DNA of 64,000 nucleotides from contig PTFA01000050.1 in NCBI GenBank assembly GCA_003342895.1, forward strand, positions 950,820 to 1,014,819. The letters are read 5' to 3'. The translations under genes and the position numbers were made by a program. This DNA is from Casuarius casuarius. Lineage: Eukaryota > Chordata > Aves > Casuariiformes > Casuariidae. How positions within the stretch are numbered: position 1 is the stretch's first letter; every line of letters begins with the position of its first letter. The notes below the pieces were generated by a model. The model was not told the DNA's origin. It did not search any database and worked only from the letters and a program-made list of their open reading frames with translations. Below are positions 48,401 to 58,120 of the stretch, piece after piece.

Positions 48401-51400
48401 AAAGAATTCTTGTAACCTCTTTAATCATATCTCACAAAGGTTATATTCAGATTCATTACACTACTGAACTCATTTAGGCTTACGATACTCCTTTTGAGGA
48501 ATGGCCAAAGCTAAATATAGTCTTGTCAAATAAAATGTATCACCAATTAATATCATAAACTGTATTTCTATTACTTTACATTTGCAGCATGATTTTCTAT
48601 CACTCTTTCAATACTAGTAACTCTTCCTAGTCTTTTCATTGCAGGCAAGCTCCAAACCATTTAGCTGAGCACACTATGAAAAACAGGGCAGCTCACTGGA
48701 GAGATCTATCATGCAGTAATAAACTCATTTAGAACCTATCAAAACATGTATAAGATTAAAGCATTTTTCTAAATTACACAGTCTGTTATTCTTCTATCAG
48801 AAGCCTACCAGTGCTTTCAAATTTATATTCAGTTCTCTGATTCCATGTTTGTTAAAAAATGATAATTTCAATGCAGATAATCGGAACCATTTAAAAAAAT
48901 GAAGCCTGCATGAAATTTAGATTGACTGCACACCTTCATCGGAGTGCTTTCCAAATCATTAAAGGTTCAGAACAAAGCAATCAACAAAGTCCCAAATATA
49001 ATAGTGAAACATAGATCAATAAAAACATTAAAGAAATAACTTTCACAACATAGATTCAACTTCATAAGCATAAAGACTAGTACGGCAATAGTCACTGACA
49101 GTATCACAGTCAAAAATAAATTTAAGGCACCAATAGATTCATACAAATGATTTGCTAAGTCAATGATATTTCAAACAACAGTTCAGTATTCCCTTTCACA
49201 CCCTCGTATCAAATAAAAAATTGTACAGTTATCTCAATGCAGTAAAAGAGATCTTCTTTCATTTCCATTTAAAGAAATTTAAAAAAATCAGGTTAGTTTA
49301 AAGAAATTATTGTAAGAAATTATCTTACAAATGGAATGCAACGACAGCAGTATCACCAAGCCAAGTCACTGCCTTTGCAGCGCGCACAGAAGGTATGACC
49401 AAGACCTGGACTTTCGGCACTTGTGCCACCGAACGCAGTCGCCTGCGGGCTTGCAGCAGCATTGCAGAGACAAGCCCAAACTTGCCACTGGTGTGCGGTT
49501 GCCATGATAAGGATTGCTGCCAATCCCCAAAACACAGGAAATAAAACAAGAATACTTAAACATTCAGTTTAAATTTTTTGCGCTGNCACACTTTGAATAA
49601 ATTTACCACTAGCCCCTTAATGGTTTTGCAGTTTATAACTACTGTAAGTTTTCCTTCATTGGCTATGTTATCAGCATGCTCCGCTGGTCTACAAAGTCAA
49701 TCTCTGTTTGAAACTGCTTGCCACTTAAAATAATCTGTAGTTACTCAAACGTATTAACCAACAATTTAGCAGTAGCAAAAGACTCTCATACTCCATGTGC
49801 ACCTCATCCACTGTCCAATCTACCCACAGAAGTTGGAGGCTACAGAAGGGAAAAGAAAAAGTTGNGATTTTTCAGACTGACCCACTTATTCTCTCAGTTG
49901 CCTAACCAAGCTGACGGAGGCCGGTCCTGGCTCACTGGAAAGAAGGCACTGTACTAACGCTCCTCTGGGCTCAGAGGAGTATGAAGAGGGATTTCATACT
50001 GCTGGCTGGAGAGTGCTATTTGGGACTGCAAAGAAAAGATCACGCTTGAGATGAAAATCTGATTGTGTTTGAGGGATGCAAGCAACATACATGTTTAGTA
50101 TAGATTTCTCTTTCCTAACAGAGTGAAATTTGTACATTATTTGGAAAAGGCAACTTCTACATAAGATAAAGTACTCAGCACTCATGCTATACTATACCCT
50201 TAAGCCTTGCACAAAGAGACGATGGTGCGTGGTGATGGGGATAGTGCTAGTAACTTTTCCGAAAGGGAGAGAGAGCAGCTCACAACCCTCTGCTATAGCA
50301 CAGGAAGGAAAAACAAAACAAAACAAAACAACCGCACACACCAAAAACCAAGTTTCCTTTTCTCTCTTTCTTGGCAGAATTTAAAATATACACTAGCAAA
50401 CAAACTATTAGGTTTTTTAACTAGAAGCTGTCTTATGAACAATATAAAAAGTCTCTTGAAATTATTAACTGACCTGAATCTATAAAGAAGTTCCTTCAGT
50501 CAGGAACATAAATCTTATTCTTTCTTTTGCTCAGAACAGTATCTTAGCTATACAGAGTTCCCAGGGAACCTCACTCTGAAGCCCTACCTGAAAAAAGCCC
50601 TAGAGTTAAGCAGAAACTCCATAACACCCAGATTTGATACAGACAGAACCTCTGACTACATGTGACATGACTGAACAACTTAAACCTACAATTTGGGGGA
50701 ATTTAACTCTCTCTCACAAAAAAGTATTTACTCCTATTTCCTTCTGGGGCTTTTTCTCCCATCAAGAAAAAACTGTTGAAATCCTCTGCTTTTCATATTA
50801 GATTCAAGATTGCTCTTACAATAAAGATTATATATTGCAGTGTGTATACTGTCTCTTCATTGTGTTATGTCTGTGGAAGCATATTAACCAGTATGTCCAA
50901 AACACAAGAGAAAATCATCCTTGCAGAAAAAGATGTTATTTAGTAACATATAGGATTGTTTGATACGGTTACTGTGTTCTCACTTTTAAAAAGGACAGGG
51001 GGACAAAAGGTATAGAAAGGATTAGGATGTTATCTATGATATTAGTATGAAAGTATTCACACCTAGAGCTTCATGATTAAATCTTACTACATTGCAAGAG
51101 AAAATCCATTAAATATTATCAGGATTGCTGGAAGCTTAGGAGGAGGTTAAACACCTCTTAGTTCCTAGTGAATACATGTCTACACTTTAAATTCATCACA
51201 ACTATATCTAAATGAGAAATCACTGAAATTATAAGATGCTTTTCCTCTTAGAAATGCAGCATAAAAGCTTGACAACACTGGAAACTTCATAAGGATATTT
51301 CACATAAAAGTTTCCAAACTAAGTGGACACATATCTTACCTTAAAAGTATGGTAAAACACAGCTGGGGAAATTAAGACAGAGTACATTCCTTTGGGGTTA

Positions 51401-54400
51401 TTCTGAAAAGGCCCTTTCTCAAAGTCATTTCTGAATTCAGAAATACCTGTGCCTACCTAGTGTTTAAGGACTGACATAAGACTAGCAAAAACAGGTTTGC
51501 AGCAGGTCTTCCCTTTCAAATCTCTTACCTTTCGCATGAACAAACAGCACCCAACAAAACTGGAAAACTTCAGACACTGTACATGGTTGTCGTCTTCGGG
51601 AGGGAAAACATAGCATGAAAAAGACACACGATAACCTCAATGAATTAAGACTGATAGAAAATCATACAACATTCAAGCATTCTAAAAAAAAATTGAGCTT
51701 TATTATAGAGTAGCAAAAATCTTCAACCCTCCCCCCAAAGCCCGACTACAGATGAAAAGGAAAACCGTACACTTGTGTAGCAAGGACACAAGTGGAAGCC
51801 TAGTCTCAGGTTGCATGCAATGCTTTAGTCACTACAGCAGTCCAACATAGCAGATTTCATTTGAACTAGGCCAAGACTTGAGCAGCATATCACTGTAAAT
51901 TTAATGTTAAACATGGCCAGAACTGTTGTCTTTAAATGCAAAATTGTGATCTCATTCCCAAAGAATGGGTACAGAACAGACATAGCACTTTCTGCAGCTT
52001 TTCACCTTCAGATCTTTCATACATCAGATATTACATACAGTCAGTCCAAAGGTTTAAGAGCAAGAGTTGAAATGCCTTCTTCAAAAGCACTCTGATCATT
52101 ACAAGCAGGTCTACATATTTTTGGAGGAATGCATTATGCAGTGTGTTGATATTGTTAACATAAAAAGTATGGAGAAGATTTTCAGAACTGTTTGTGCACA
52201 AGAGTATCAGCTACATATTTATATACAGCACTTTTGTATAGAATTATATATAGTATATGTAACTTTGAAATATATCAAATGTTTATCATGCCTAAGTTCC
52301 TCTACTGATCTTCGAATAAAATGCTTCCAAATAAAATATAACTCATTCACGAGGCCCCTTTTTAAATCATAAGTTTTCCACCTGTTGAGGATTTGTTATT
52401 TCTTAATAGTGCCACATATACTATTCTGGACAGTTTTCTTAGACCTCCTTCCTAAGGCTTACTTTTAAATTTCTGGCTAAAAAGTTCAATTTGGGTTTTT
52501 GGTAATGGAAAAATCTTGACAAAGTTATCAGCTCATCCAAATGAAATTTTTTCTTAAATATCAGAAATCAGAAACCATGTTTAAGTATTCACTGTGTGGA
52601 GTAAAAAAGAGAAACAATAGCCAAACTCCGAAACAAAGCCACGAATCCTACCCTAGCACCGATTTTTGTATTTTTATTTATTTTAACTCTACCTTTCCTT
52701 GTTTACTCATAATATTATCACTGGCAGTGGTATTTCATATATCACAGTTCTTCTACAGGACAGAAAAATATTAGAAGTGCAAAGAAGGTGGCACAGAGAT
52801 ATGTTTTTATCCAGTGTTTCCACTATCCTTCTGTTTTTTAAATTGTATTTGTCTAATTTAGTAAAATAGGCACGTGAACCTCAAAACCAAGGAAGGTTTG
52901 CACACTGTAAACAGTCTTTATCAGTTTATTTCCATTTCTAGAAGTACTGCTGCTCTAAAGGCCTGTATTTAGTAAACAAATAACTCTTTCAAGGGAGAGC
53001 GAACTAAGTCAATCATCAGGGAATCCTACTAATTCAGAAAAATCTTTCTTTCATTCTGGTCAAATTCATTCATGTTGAGGCCAAATTTTTCTTAATTTCT
53101 CCAGTAGTTTGGTCAGCCTTAACCTTTTATTTTCTTATTTGATTACTCCATAGTTATGCAGGGAATTTAAATATCAAAATTACTAATGTGTGTGTGAAGT
53201 GTATATAAGTATCATCTTCTGATTTCATCTTCAAAATTACTTTACACCCTACTATCCAAACTAACCAGCTAGCACTAGGGTTACTCTTCTAATCATCAAA
53301 TTATATATGCAGCATGTTATGATTTCAACATTATATGCAAACATTCATCTCAATACTTAATTCTATTCTTTCTACACTACAACTCCAATTTACTTAACTT
53401 CTGCATTATCCAACAAAATCATTTAGGCACAATCTTATCTTTCATTATAGATTCAAATACATTTGGTTACAAAAAACACTACGTTACGCTCACAAGAACA
53501 TCAAGAAAACAAAACCACAAAATAAGAAAAAGTCTGGAATTCTTGGAAAAAGCAAAGGAAAGTTGGAAAAAAATAATAGTACTTCACAGTACAGAAGATG
53601 AAAGAAATAATGGATGGAAATAAATCAATCTTTGCTAACTAGCATGAGGAATCAAGACAAGACAAGCTAAACACCAAGACAAACGAATGAAATCTTGTTA
53701 AAATCAGCACAACCATAAGAGATGACTAGTATATAATTTTCACAGCATTCAAAATACCACAATAACAAAGAAACAAGGTTTCTACTGTAAAGAAAAAAAT
53801 CCAGAAGAGGTGTCTCAGCGAAGAAAACTGTGGGACTTACTAGGCAGTAAAGCAAGCCAGGTTATTCTATGAGCTATTGATTGACAGATCGTATAATGAT
53901 CAAGTTTTTCCAGCCTTTCCCTCCTTAGAAATACTAATATTTCTCTTGTCTACTACAAGCTTATTTTCATATTCCCCCCACAAATCACAGAAACTTAACA
54001 GCTTGAATCCTACGATATCAGACAAACTGAAAAAAGATCCAAAAATTACTGGGAGTGAAGACAGACAGACCACCTCTGATATCGTAAAGAACTACTATGG
54101 AAATGCAGCTAAACATAAAGCAACTAAGCAACTTCATTGTATTTTAGTAGTAGCAATACTCTAAAATAAGCCTGAAAATAACAGAAAAGTACCTTTGTTT
54201 TCTTCCTCTCTGTTGACGAGGTTGATCTTCTTGAGGATATCTGAAAATATCCTGAAAAATGGGCTCATACTTCTTAAAGATTACAGCAGAAACTGTGAAG
54301 TTTCTCTCCAATCTCTCAGTTCGTTCTCTGAATTGGGAGGGTAGATTTGCCATGTCTTCCCATTTTTTCATCTTGTTAAAAAACTCAATCAAGCTGAAAT

Positions 54401-57380
54401 ATTGAACAGATAGAAACTGAGAGTTAATTTTTGGAGAAAGGCACTTTGTTGTAAATAAATAAAAATGCAATTTCTACTTCCCAAACTATTGATAAAATGG
54501 CAGCATTGCAAACAAGCATGACAATAACTATAGTTTGAAGTACTCGGAGCTATCCGAACAAGGATGAGCTCAGACAACTCGAAAAATATTTTGATATCTC
54601 TTGATGATCATGTTAACATATATATATTTACAGTTCTTTATTGGCTTTTCCTCACAGAAGTACAATTAGCTCCAGTATTCAGATTACTATAAAATCAAAT
54701 TTCCCTCATTTTTCTGAGTAACTAATCTACTTAAATAAAACAAACTCCAACCTCTTCAATGCTAAGAACACTCTATAAAGCTATGGAAAAAATAAGCAAG
54801 TAAAACAATTTTTACATGTGTTTCAGTAAATTTCATTTCATAAATTCAACTTCCATTCATTTTTCTACTGTTTTTTCTACAGCCCAATTCACATAACCTA
54901 TTTACCCATATTCGTCTCCCTGATTTGAAAAAGCTTTTATAAAGGAATTCTTTGTTTCATTTAAATATGCCCAACAGTTATAGAGAATGGGAGAAAAAGC
55001 GCATAACTAACATTCGTTTCTTTGCCAATCCATTTAACTGCTATGAAACCATCATACTGCTGATAAACAAAGTCAATTATTTCATGAAGTTCTTCTTCAT
55101 TGCTTTACGGAAATAAACATTTGATAAAAACGTGTTTATTGGATTCTTAGATCACTTTCTTTTCATAAAGCAAGAACGTATGAAAAGTGAAGTTCTCTTC
55201 CAGAAAACTGAGAAGGTGTGAATATCTGCACAGTCAACTAAAAAAATGCTTTCTTATGTTAGTTTATTACACCTTGTTCTAAACGGAAAACACACACAGA
55301 TGTTAGATTTTGAACAGACAAGCTCATCCTTTGCACATTTTTCAAAACCAGGCTATTCTTCGTGGGCTGGTTTCTGCCTCCCTTTGAGAGTGGGAAGCCA
55401 ATCTCTGAATTTGAAAAATCACTGTTTTTGCAACGTGCTAATGCCCAAATGAAACTATCTCACATCTTTGGCAACGAGCTATAGCACAAAGATTCTGACT
55501 GGATAAATTCTACGTATAAAAGCAGGAAACAAGAATGACGCTTAGTCTTTCCTCTCAATTTCTAAATTTTTCAAGCTAACACACAGTCATTAAGATTTTA
55601 TAAATGTGTAAAAAGCAGTAAAAAGTCACCTTTGTTCTGAACAGCGCAAAATTCGGGTTAAGGATACATAATTCCCCTCAGCTGTACCTCTGCTCACAGT
55701 TGGAATTGCTTTTCTGCAGGCCACATACAAGGCACACGCTAGCCAATGCAGATCATTTCCCTGTGGAATAAAAAATCAGGCATCTAAAAGACTTGATCAG
55801 AAAGAAAAACATACTTTTCAGCTATGCACCCAACATCAACAAAAAGAACTAAACTAATTATGTTCTACACTAATAACATTCAAGCAATGGCAAAGTCAGT
55901 TCATGATTTCAAAGCTCTATGTTGTCAGACAGAACTATCTAAGAATCCAGAACTACAAGAAAAACAGATGCTAGCACTGGATTGTGTCAAAACAGAAACT
56001 TATCAGTTGCAAGTTGCGTTCACAAATTTCACGCTGGAGGCAAAGTTTAACAGCATGCTGTCATTTCAGCACCGCTTGTCTCCTACTACAACGTTTTGTG
56101 CTACCTTGGTGCCACAACCGCGACAGCTCCCCACTATCAAAACTTTCTCCTTCCCTGAGCAGAACATGGGAACAGGAAAACACAGCTTCCATTTTTCTGT
56201 TAACAATTACTCAGTTTGATTCCTAAAGCCAGAAATTAATGCCAACTGTAACTATTCCTCTTTGATAAAACTGTAACATTTCAGCAGGACGAGAACAACC
56301 AGAAACGGGGCACAGCACCTGGCGAACGCTGGGGGTTTCCTGGGCTAAGTGGTATCGGGGGACAAGTGTGCAGACACCTTCAGAGAGGAAGCGAGTTTTC
56401 TCTCTGAGTTTCTTAGTATTTGAGGATTAAAAATATTCGGGCAGAGGTGCTGTGTGGCCAGGGCACTTCCTCCCTGAAGCAGACACGTCCAGCTCCAGAC
56501 ACCACAGGGCAAACCACGGTCAACGCTTGTGAAACCTCCTTCGTCTTTGCGCTGAGTGGGAACTAACTGCCTGATGATGGAAGGGAAGCCCTAAACAGTT
56601 CCGGACGACTCTAGATATCGGAGTTATTAATAACAGCGTCGCTAACGCTAACCGATGTGTTACTCACACTGGAGTTACGTAACTCTAGCACGCTTCTCCA
56701 CAAGCGTTGCTTCCATTTTTAAATACCACTCCCTCCAAAAAAAACACCAAACCAAACAGCTTCCCCAGGAGGCGGGCGCGTCGCTAGCGTTCAAGGGCCG
56801 GCGCTGCGAGGCCTGCCCGCCCGGCGCCCTGCCCGCGCAACNNNNNNNNNNNNNNNNNNNNNNNNNNNNNNNNNNNNNNNNNNNNNNNNNNNNNNNNNNN
56901 NNNNNNNNNNNNNNNNNNNNNNNNNNNNCGGCCCCGTCCGCCGGCGGGGGGCGATCTGAAGCAGAAAAGCGACGACAACGCGAGCGCTCGGCCTGTTAAC
57001 GCGTTTTTCTAACTGCTACGCTGGGGATTGATGGCTTTTTAACTGCCGGTGGGGGGCGGCGGGCCCGCGGAGGCCGCGCGGCGCGGGAGCGGCCATTACG
57101 GCCCCAGGGCCGCCCCCGCTGCTTAACCCCCTCCTTCCCGTCCCATCCCGTCCCGCCGCGCCGGGCCGCCGCCCCTCACCTCCAGCGTGTAGTTGCGCTT
57201 CATGCTCTGGTAGCTGAGCCAGGCCTCGGAGCGGGCGCGCTCGTCCATGTTGAGGCTGCTGCAGAGCTCCTCGTAGCGCTGCCGCGTGTCGCCCTCCTCG
57301 GCCGGCGGGGAGGCGGCAGCGGCGGCGGGGGGGGCGCCCCCGGCGCCCGCCTCGGCCTCGTCGTCCGCCTCGCCCGGCAT
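33281..57380 (-). CDS. RBL2: Retinoblastoma-like protein 2 (p130) pocket protein, 22 coding exons
   Basis: Twenty-two coding exons on the - strand join to 3390 nt (1129 aa plus stop; human p130 is 1139 aa), all GT-AG and phase-consistent. Order of parts: acidic/Ala-rich N-terminus (1-35), N-terminal cyclin-like region (about 36-380), pocket A (about 404-608), spacer (about 609-815) with the cyclin-docking motif RRRLF, pocket B (about 815-1018) with LMCAIY and FYNNIY matching the LxCxE cleft of Rb, and a C-terminal tail (1019-1129). Many SP/TP sites suit CDK control. Known role: p130 binds E2F4/5-DP and the MuvB core as the DREAM complex, repressing cell-cycle genes in G0. It is p130 rather than RBL1/p107 because the spacer and C-terminus (ALLRRLQDVANDRGSH) match RBL2. 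The gene spans 24 kb, compact next to the mammalian gene. Confidence 0.97.
34251..34415 (-). CDS. RBL2: RBL2 exon 21 (residues 1019-1073)
   Basis: This encodes PPLSPYPFVRIGSPRRIQLS and NHPVYISPHKNE through EKIFYYFSSSPSK. Several SP sites are CDK targets in the family. Donor is gtaaga and acceptor gagcag. Confidence 0.96.
34873..35075 (-). CDS. RBL2: RBL2 exon 20 (residues 951-1018), end of pocket B
   Basis: This encodes SRDSSPVMRSSSTLPV, PPTPTRLTGANSDTEEEERG and then IQFYNNIYIEQIKEFALKY. FYNNIY matches the Rb stretch whose Tyr/Asn contact LxCxE peptides. Donor is gtaagt and acceptor ttttcag. Confidence 0.97.
36178..36295 (-). CDS. RBL2: RBL2 exon 19 (residues 912-951)
   Basis: This encodes VYRSVLIKGRRRRRCSGSSD and a Ser/Gln-rich, Lys-rich tail to KEKNKER. 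The penta-Arg run replaces the mixed KRKRR of human p130 and is a likely nuclear localisation signal in the pocket B insert. Donor is gtaagt and acceptor cctgcag. Confidence 0.95.
36771..36842 (-). CDS. RBL2: RBL2 exon 18 (residues 888-911)
   Basis: This 72-nt exon encodes VTKEDRSFQNIMRCYRTQPQ, a pocket B helix. Donor is gtaagt and acceptor cttatag; phase 0 on both sides. Confidence 0.96.
36985..37161 (-). CDS. RBL2: RBL2 exon 17 (residues 829-887), pocket B core
   Basis: This encodes VYHLASVRLRDLCVKLDISD, KKIWTCFEFSLVHCPEIMMD and RHLDQLLMCAIYVMAK. The Cys in LMCAIY is equivalent to Rb Cys706, whose loss abolishes pocket function in Rb. Donor is gtaaga and acceptor caacag. Confidence 0.97.
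37738..38012 (-). CDS. RBL2: RBL2 exon 16 (residues 737-828), spacer end and start of pocket B
   Basis: This encodes GIANENGGITFFPVQVNVG, a Gln/Thr-rich spacer, then the start of pocket B, RPRKMGSLSLFFRK. The Gln-rich part differs from human by small indels. Donor is gtacct, a weaker site; acceptor is attacag. Confidence 0.95.
38480..38752 (-). CDS. RBL2: RBL2 exon 15 (residues 646-737), spacer with cyclin-docking motif
   Basis: This encodes SPTTLYDRYSSPTANPTRRR, followed by LFADNDSSSDGGTP and a Val/Thr-rich stretch ending NNGQTVTIPVQ. RRRLF is the cyclin A/E docking motif by which p107 and p130 differ from Rb. Open frames on the opposite strand here (38398-38763) are shadows. Confidence 0.96.
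39166..39200. repeat. 13-bp tandem repeat, about 2.7 copies
   Basis: The unit ctgtcttaaatga is repeated head to tail in the intron between RBL2 exons 14 and 15. Confidence 0.9.
39348..39459 (-). CDS. RBL2: RBL2 exon 14 (residues 609-646)
   Basis: This encodes VMPPHYFERSAGNSVVGSPL and TPRRINEVRAETGGLGK, the start of the spacer, with SPLTPRR as a CDK consensus. Acceptor is atcttag and donor gtgagt. Confidence 0.95.
40096..40260 (-). CDS. RBL2: RBL2 exon 13 (residues 554-608), end of pocket A
   Basis: This encodes VIEVFIRAEDGLCREIVKHL, NHIEEQVLESMAWKQES and KDNENKVPSCEE, the last pocket A helices. Donor is gtgagc and acceptor tttacag; phase 0 on both sides. Confidence 0.96.
40801..40938 (-). 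CDS. RBL2: RBL2 exon 12 (residues 508-553), pocket A
   Basis: This encodes AILEQDVFHRSLLACCLEII and TFTYKPPGNFPFITEIFDIP through HFYK, one of the most conserved pocket A blocks. Donor is gtaagt and acceptor cttgcag. Confidence 0.97.
41320..41423 (-). CDS. RBL2: RBL2 exon 11 (residues 473-507), pocket A
   Basis: This encodes VASKHFRRAEVLYYKVLESV and IEQERRRLGDTDLS. Acceptor is cctgcag and donor gtaaga. Confidence 0.95.
42425..42534 (-). CDS. RBL2: RBL2 exon 10 (residues 436-473), pocket A
   Basis: This encodes ACSRDPSQAIANRVKEMYEV and a more divergent stretch (YCQCMQSEGEFSNFSK). Acceptor is ttttccag and donor gtgaga. Confidence 0.94.
43192..43358 (-). CDS. RBL2: RBL2 exon 9 (residues 381-436), start of pocket A
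   Basis: This encodes SKSLRITTPLTG, then TPVSIATYSLSRLHTMLAGL and RNAPSENLEQIL. Pocket A begins near residue 404 at TPVS. Acceptor is tttttag and donor gtaagt. Confidence 0.96.
43359..45276 (-). other. RBL2: RBL2 intron 8, non-coding
   Basis: A 1.9-kb intron. Apart from the 29-bp tandem duplication it holds a short tRNA-like stretch near 43490 that does not fold as a tRNA. No exon was seen. Confidence 0.7.
43811..43866. repeat. 29-bp tandem duplication
   Basis: Two near-identical copies starting cagtcaaatagcact lie in the intron between RBL2 exons 8 and 9. They differ at one position (actcgg versus acttgg) plus the edge. Confidence 0.9.
45277..45463 (-). CDS. RBL2: RBL2 exon 8 (residues 318-380)
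   Basis: This encodes KAINKAYEEYVLSVGNLDER, IFLGEDADEEIGTLTRCLN and ERVQVKHNLQQHFDR, the end of the N-terminal region. Acceptor is gttgtag and donor gtgagt. Confidence 0.96.
46060..46130. repeat. AT-rich (TA)n-type low complexity
   Basis: Alternating TA and A-runs in the intron between RBL2 exons 7 and 8. No further signal seen. Confidence 0.85.
46239..46303 (-). CDS. RBL2: RBL2 exon 7 (residues 297-318)
   Basis: This 65-nt exon encodes LLKGKEENLTGFLEPGNFAD and SF. Acceptor is cttacag and donor gtaagt. Confidence 0.95.
46408..46568 (-). CDS. RBL2: RBL2 exon 6 (residues 243-296)
   Basis: This encodes LPEDFHSKDYKVSSDPPCII, EKLCSLHYGLVLEAKGIKEH and FWKPYIRKLFDKK. Acceptor is attgtag and donor gttggt. 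Confidence 0.96.
47353..47481 (-). CDS. RBL2: RBL2 exon 5 (residues 200-243)
   Basis: This encodes NFPMISDDLVNSYHLLLCAL, DLVYGNALQCPNRKELLNPN and FK, a highly conserved part of the N-terminal cyclin-like domain. The acceptor is atcgaag, a rarer AAG type; donor is gtatgt. Confidence 0.96.
47482..51528 (-). other. RBL2: RBL2 intron 4, non-coding
   Basis: A 4-kb intron, mostly AT-rich, with one more GC-rich segment at 49370-49520 whose open frames match nothing I recognise. An (AAAAC)n-type run lies at 50310-50330. Confidence 0.7.
51529..51593 (-). CDS. RBL2: RBL2 exon 4 (residues 178-199)
   Basis: This 65-nt exon encodes RQPCTVSEVFQFCWVLFVHA and K. Its size and content match the human exon. 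The acceptor is ttttccctcccgaag, an AAG type; donor is gtaaga. Skipping it would shift the frame. Confidence 0.94.
51594..54192 (-). other. RBL2: RBL2 intron 3, non-coding
   Basis: 2.6 kb of AT-rich intron. I see no exon or recognisable repeat family. Confidence 0.7.
54193..54393 (-). CDS. RBL2: RBL2 exon 3 (residues 111-178)
   Basis: This encodes LIEFFNKMKKWEDMANLPSQ, FRERTERLERNFTVSAVIFK and KYEPIFQDIFRYPQED, ending in a basic RGRKQR. Acceptor is atttcag and donor gtactt. Confidence 0.97.
55630..55760 (-). CDS. RBL2: RBL2 exon 2 (residues 68-111)
   Basis: This encodes GNDLHWLACALYVACRKAIP, TVSRGTAEGNYVSLTRILRC and SEQ, the first N-terminal cyclin-like helices. Acceptor is ttccacag and donor gtgact. 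Confidence 0.97.
56842..56928. other. Assembly gap (87 N)
   Basis: A run of N in GC-rich DNA of RBL2 intron 1, about 250 bp downstream of the exon 1 donor. No coding sequence is expected to be lost. Confidence 0.99.
57180..57380 (-). CDS. RBL2: RBL2 exon 1 (residues 1-67)
   Basis: This encodes MPGEADDEAEAGAGG, an Ala/Pro-rich stretch, then RYEELCSSLNMDERARSEAW and KRNYTLE. The ATG at 57380 has G at -3 and matches the position of the human start. The N-terminus is shorter than human p130 and lacks its long poly-proline run. The donor is gtgagg. No in-frame upstream ATG was found before GC-rich 5' UTR. Confidence 0.94.
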
Positions 57381-57611
57381 CCCCCGCCCCGGCGCTAGGG
57401 GGCAGCGCCGCCCCGCCGCGCACTGCGCTTGCGCCGCCGCCCCGCGGGGTCGCGACGCGCATTCGAATCCAAACACCCCGGCGCCGGGCTCCGCCCCTGC
57501 CCGCCGCCGCGCCTCGCCCTCTCATTGGGCCGCCTGCCGCAGCCCAGCCCATCAGCGTCCTCGGGGCGCGCAGGCGCGCTGCGGCACCGCGGCGACGCCA
57601 CAGACTTCCCC

Positions 57612-57676
57612 TCCCACAATGCCGCGCGTCAGCCCTCTCCCTCCCCCCCCACCCCCCGCTCCCGGGATGCACCGGG
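57612..57676 (-). promoter_or_regulatory. RBL2: Two ZNF143/STAF-like elements
   Basis: tcccacaatgccgcg at 57612-57626 and tcccgggatgcaccggga around 57660-57676 resemble the SBS consensus (TCCCAnnATGC-type), about 50 bp apart and 230-300 bp upstream of the RBL2 ATG. They are good candidates for positioning the start site. Binding is inference. Confidence 0.5.
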
Positions 57677-57697
57677 AGAGGTAGCGGGCGCTGCGTG

Positions 57698-57745
57698 GCG
57701 TCACCGCCCACACGTCACGGTCGGAGCGCGTAGCGTCACTTCCGG
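57698..57745. promoter_or_regulatory. RBL2: Cluster of CRE-like half sites and an ETS site
   Basis: cgtcac occurs three times within 45 bp (starting at about 57699, 57713 and 57734), the last merged with acttccgg, an ETS core. A further tgacg lies near 57799. Closely spaced CREB/ATF half sites with ETS are typical of constitutive CpG-island promoters. Confidence 0.55.
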
Positions 57746-58120
57746 CGGCCTGGGTGGCACGGCGGGACGGGCGTTGGGCCCCCCGAGCCTGTNGGTGCGT
57801 GACGTTAAGCTCTGCTAACAGGAGGTGCGCAGAGTGCGTGCACTGCCCCACGTAACGGTGTGGTGACAGNTCTGCATCAGCGCGCAGGAAAACGCAAATG
57901 CAAAATAAGGTCAGAAAACGAAAGACAGAGCGAGGCGCTGCCGGTTTGGGTCCCGGGGGCTGATTCGCAACTTCTGAATTTCTGAACTGCTGTGCCGCGT
58001 AACACGAAACGCGGTGGGGGATTGCAGCTGTCAGAGGCTAAACGGCTCCATGTGCTGCGGAGACCCAGAGTCACAGCTCCTGCGAGAGGCCGCAGGGCGC
58101 AGCGGGGAGGTTCTTGCCCA

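Larger units (their letters stand above)
56760..58120 (-). promoter_or_regulatory. RBL2: CpG island / promoter of RBL2
   Basis: A dense CpG-rich region covers RBL2 exon 1 and its upstream DNA, broken by an 87-bp N run in intron 1. Upstream of the start codon there is an inverse CCAAT (attgg at 57525-57529), two ZNF143/STAF-like elements (57612-57628 and 57658-57676), three GTCAC CRE-like half sites (57699, 57714 and 57735) and an ETS-type acttccgg (57738-57745). Site matches are by eye. No TATA box was seen. Confidence 0.8.

Noticed and set aside
57016..57711. 231-codon open frame on the minus strand over RBL2 exon 1
   Set aside because: It is out of frame with the conserved RBL2 exon 1 and is explained by GC-rich sequence lacking stops.
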